This document shows positions 26,561 to 28,143 of a stretch of 28,143 nucleotides of DNA, one piece after another (position 1 is the first letter of the stretch; each line of letters opens with the position of its first letter). The translations under genes and the position numbers were made by a program. The DNA lies in contig CAZDPJ010000017.1 in NCBI GenBank assembly GCA_964507405.1, forward strand, positions 1 through 28,143. The letters are read 5' to 3'. Origin of the DNA: UMGS75 sp964507405. GTDB taxonomy: Bacteria; Bacillota_I; Bacilli_A; ML615J-28; CAG-313. The notes under the pieces were generated by a model, which worked only from the letters and a program-made list of their open reading frames with translations, was not told the DNA's origin and made no database searches.

Positions 26561-28143
26561 ATGGAAAGTTGTGTAATATATGCAAGATTTAGTTCTCACG
26601 GACAAAATGAACAAAGTATTGAAGCACAAGTTCGTATTTGTAAAGAGTTTGCAGAAAGTAAAGGTTTTAAAACAATAAATATGTATTCTGACAAAGCTAG
26701 AACTGGAACAAATGACTCTCGTCCTGCTTTTCAAAAGATGATTTCTGATGCTAAAAGTGGTGCTTTTAAATATATCATTGTATATATGTTTGACCGTTTT
26801 GCTAGAAATCGTAGAGATAGCATTATGTATAAAGAAATGCTTAAAGAAAAATATGGCGTAAGAGTTTTGTCTGCCCTTGAACCTATTGCAGAAGATGAAG
26901 GTGGCGAATTTTATGAAATGTTTTTGGACTGGAACGCAGAAAAATATAGCAAACGACTTTCAAAGCGTGTTAAAGACGGTCTTGATACAAGTGTTGCTAA
27001 TGGAACTTTTTGTGGGGGAAATATTATTTATGGCTACAAGAAAATATTAGAACCAATACCAGGCAAAAATGATAAGTTTATTAAAAGAGTTGGAATTGTT
27101 GAAGAAGAAGCTGAAGTCATTAGATATGTCTTTGAACAATATGATAAAGGTTTAACAAAAGCTGAAATTGCAGAAAACCTTAATAGACAAGGTGTTCGTA
27201 TGAAAGGCAAACTTATAACTGGAAAAACTTTTGATAAATACATAGTTAATCCAAAATACACTGGTGAATTTATGTTTGGTGGTCGTGAATGTAAAAATAT
27301 GTATCCACAAATTATACCAAAAGATTTATTTGATAGAGTTCAAAAACAACTAAACAAGAACAGATACTTTTTAGGTGGTGTTGATAAAGCTAGAGAACCA
27401 TATCTTCTTACTGGTAAACTTTTTTGTGGGCATTGTGGAACTGAAATGGTTTCAGATGGTGGCGTAAGCCGACTACAAAAAACTCATTATTATTATGCTT
27501 GTAAAAAGAAGAAAAAAAGCAAATGCGATAAAAAGCGAGAAAAAAAAGACGCTATTGAACTTTATGTAACAAATTGTGTAGTTGACTTTTTAAGTGATGA
27601 GAAAAATGCTAAAATTGCAGTTGAAGATGTTTTGAACTATTATGAGAAAAGAGTTGATGAAACAAACATAAAAGCAATTAAAACAAAAATAGCTAATGCT
27701 CAAAAAGAAGTTGACCAACTTGCTGACTCGTTTGTAAAAGCAAAAAGCCACCTTCTCCAAGAAACTATTGAAAAGAAGATGGCTGAATATGAAATTTTAC
27801 TAGATGACCTAAAATACCAAGAAGCTCAACTAGAACTTGAACGAGGCTATAAAATAACAAAAGAAGATTTAACTGTCTTTATAAACGAACTAATTAAAGG
27901 CGATAAAACCGACAAGGTTTATCAGCAAAAGATAATAGATAATTTAGTTTATCAAATATATGTAACAGATGATGATACTGTTGTATATCTTAATATTAAA
28001 GGAAATAACACGATAGAAACTATTGATATAAACGATACTTCAATAGTTTTAAAAGACTGTCAAAGTGTTAGAATGGGATTACCAACGGCCCGCCATAGAC
28101 TTGTCCATCCGTACCAGTTGGTATGGGTGGATTTTTCTTTATT
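26561..28143 (+). CDS. Large serine recombinase (site-specific integrase), open at window end
   Basis: At least 527 aa; the frame has no stop before the window edge. The N-terminal resolvase part holds YARFSSHGQNEQSIEAQ with nucleophile Ser11 and YMFDRFARNRRDS. The Recombinase domain follows (YGYKK....EEAEVIRYVFEQYDKGLTKAEIAENLNRQGV), then a zinc-ribbon part (LFCGHCGTEM ... YYYACKKKKKSKCDKK) and a long coiled coil (about 360-440). This is the layout of large serine integrases that insert and excise mobile elements without host factors. Ribosome-binding AAAAGGAG lies 10 bp before the ATG. No disrupted motif. The last 25 residues (from about GLPTARHRLVHPYQL) run through a terminator-like hairpin, suggesting that the C terminus is read from DNA beyond the element end. 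Confidence 0.9.
   Translation, partial: MESCVIYARFSSHGQNEQSIEAQVRICKEFAESKGFKTINMYSDKARTGTNDSRPAFQKMISDAKSGAFKYIIVYMFDRFARNRRDSIMYKEMLKEKYGVRVLSALEPIAEDEGGEFYEMFLDWNAEKYSKRLSKRVKDGLDTSVANGTFCGGNIIYGYKKILEPIPGKNDKFIKRVGIVEEEAEVIRYVFEQYDKGLTKAEIAENLNRQGVRMKGKLITGKTFDKYIVNPKYTGEFMFGGRECKNMYPQIIPKDLFDRVQKQLNKNRYFLGGVDKAREPYLLTGKLFCGHCGTEMVSDGGVSRLQKTHYYYACKKKKKSKCDKKREKKDAIELYVTNCVVDFLSDEKNAKIAVEDVLNYYEKRVDETNIKAIKTKIANAQKEVDQLADSFVKAKSHLLQETIEKKMAEYEILLDDLKYQEAQLELERGYKITKEDLTVFINELIKGDKTDKVYQQKIIDNLVYQIYVTDDDTVVYLNIKGNNTIETIDINDTSIVLKDCQSVRMGLPTARHRLVHPYQLVWVDFSL
28104..28136. terminator. Terminator-like hairpin inside the 3' end of the recombinase frame
   Basis: TCCATCCGTACC (28104-28115) pairs with GGTATGGGTGGA (28120-28131), two G-U pairs, followed by TTTTTCTTT. 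It is GC-richer than the gene around it. It probably belongs to flanking chromosomal DNA or to the attachment site region. Confidence 0.55.

Noticed and set aside
26552..27261. Minus-strand frames within the recombinase gene
   Set aside because: Shadows of the recombinase frame, which has all expected motifs.
3837..28143. Reading the element as a conjugative element or tailed prophage
   Set aside because: No relaxase, coupling protein, VirB4-type ATPase, terminase, portal, capsid, tail, holin or lysin gene could be recognised. PcfJ/PcfK alone do not prove conjugation. A mobilisation function of the HUH Rep cannot be excluded.

Overview
The window is AT-rich, uses Shine-Dalgarno sites of the AAGGAG type, has A/T-biased codons, and carries a tRNA-Ser gene with an encoded CCA end. 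This fits a low-GC Firmicutes (Bacillota) chromosome, probably from a gut commensal. The exact taxon cannot be read from the sequence.

Layout. (1) 1-2640: ordinary chromosomal genes on the minus strand: an OB-fold protein, a metal-dependent amidohydrolase and an aldo/keto reductase. (2) 2640-3430: a tRNA-Ser region holding a broken 5' half-copy and an intact tRNA-Ser(UGA) about 200 bp apart. (3) 3430-28143: a mobile element, ending on the right in a large serine recombinase whose reading frame is still open at the window edge. The left boundary was not found.

Inside the element, a plus-strand operon (3837-7642) looks like an anti-defence/leading-region cluster: ArdA-type antirestriction protein, DUF2958 protein, PcfK/AcrIIA9-family protein and PcfJ. 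It follows a strongly folded leader. Next come an XRE repressor and a divergent SLOG/DUF1273 gene with matching operators, then a three-gene type III restriction-modification operon (mod-res-extra putative PD-(D/E)XK protein) on the minus strand.

The most unusual part is the minus-strand block 24560-13587. Read 5' to 3' it runs: small regulators and a sigma-region-4-like protein; small conserved proteins; a 117-aa candidate ssDNA-binding protein; two tiny membrane proteins (69 and 52 aa, the second newly called here); a strong terminator; three type-II membrane proteins, one a 1447-aa coiled-coil/InlB-repeat/BspA-LRR adhesin; a Zot/pI-like ATPase; two small basic proteins; an HUH rolling-circle Rep; and a palindrome-rich intergenic region. 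This order, including the terminator after the coat-candidate genes, parallels filamentous phages (Inoviridae). There are no head, terminase, portal or lysis genes. I read it as a large inovirus-like provirus of a Gram-positive host, or an inovirus module nested in an integrative element that also carries its own R-M and anti-defence genes.

The right flank (24700-28143) is the control and integration module: a LexA/CI-like self-cleaving repressor with its own palindromic operator, a zinc-ribbon protein, an HTH protein and the serine recombinase. Each of the last three is preceded by a strikingly folded intergenic sequence: a possible pseudoknot, a two-tier hairpin, and a 145-nt four-tier hairpin. 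Family calls are from motifs read by eye; no database search was possible.
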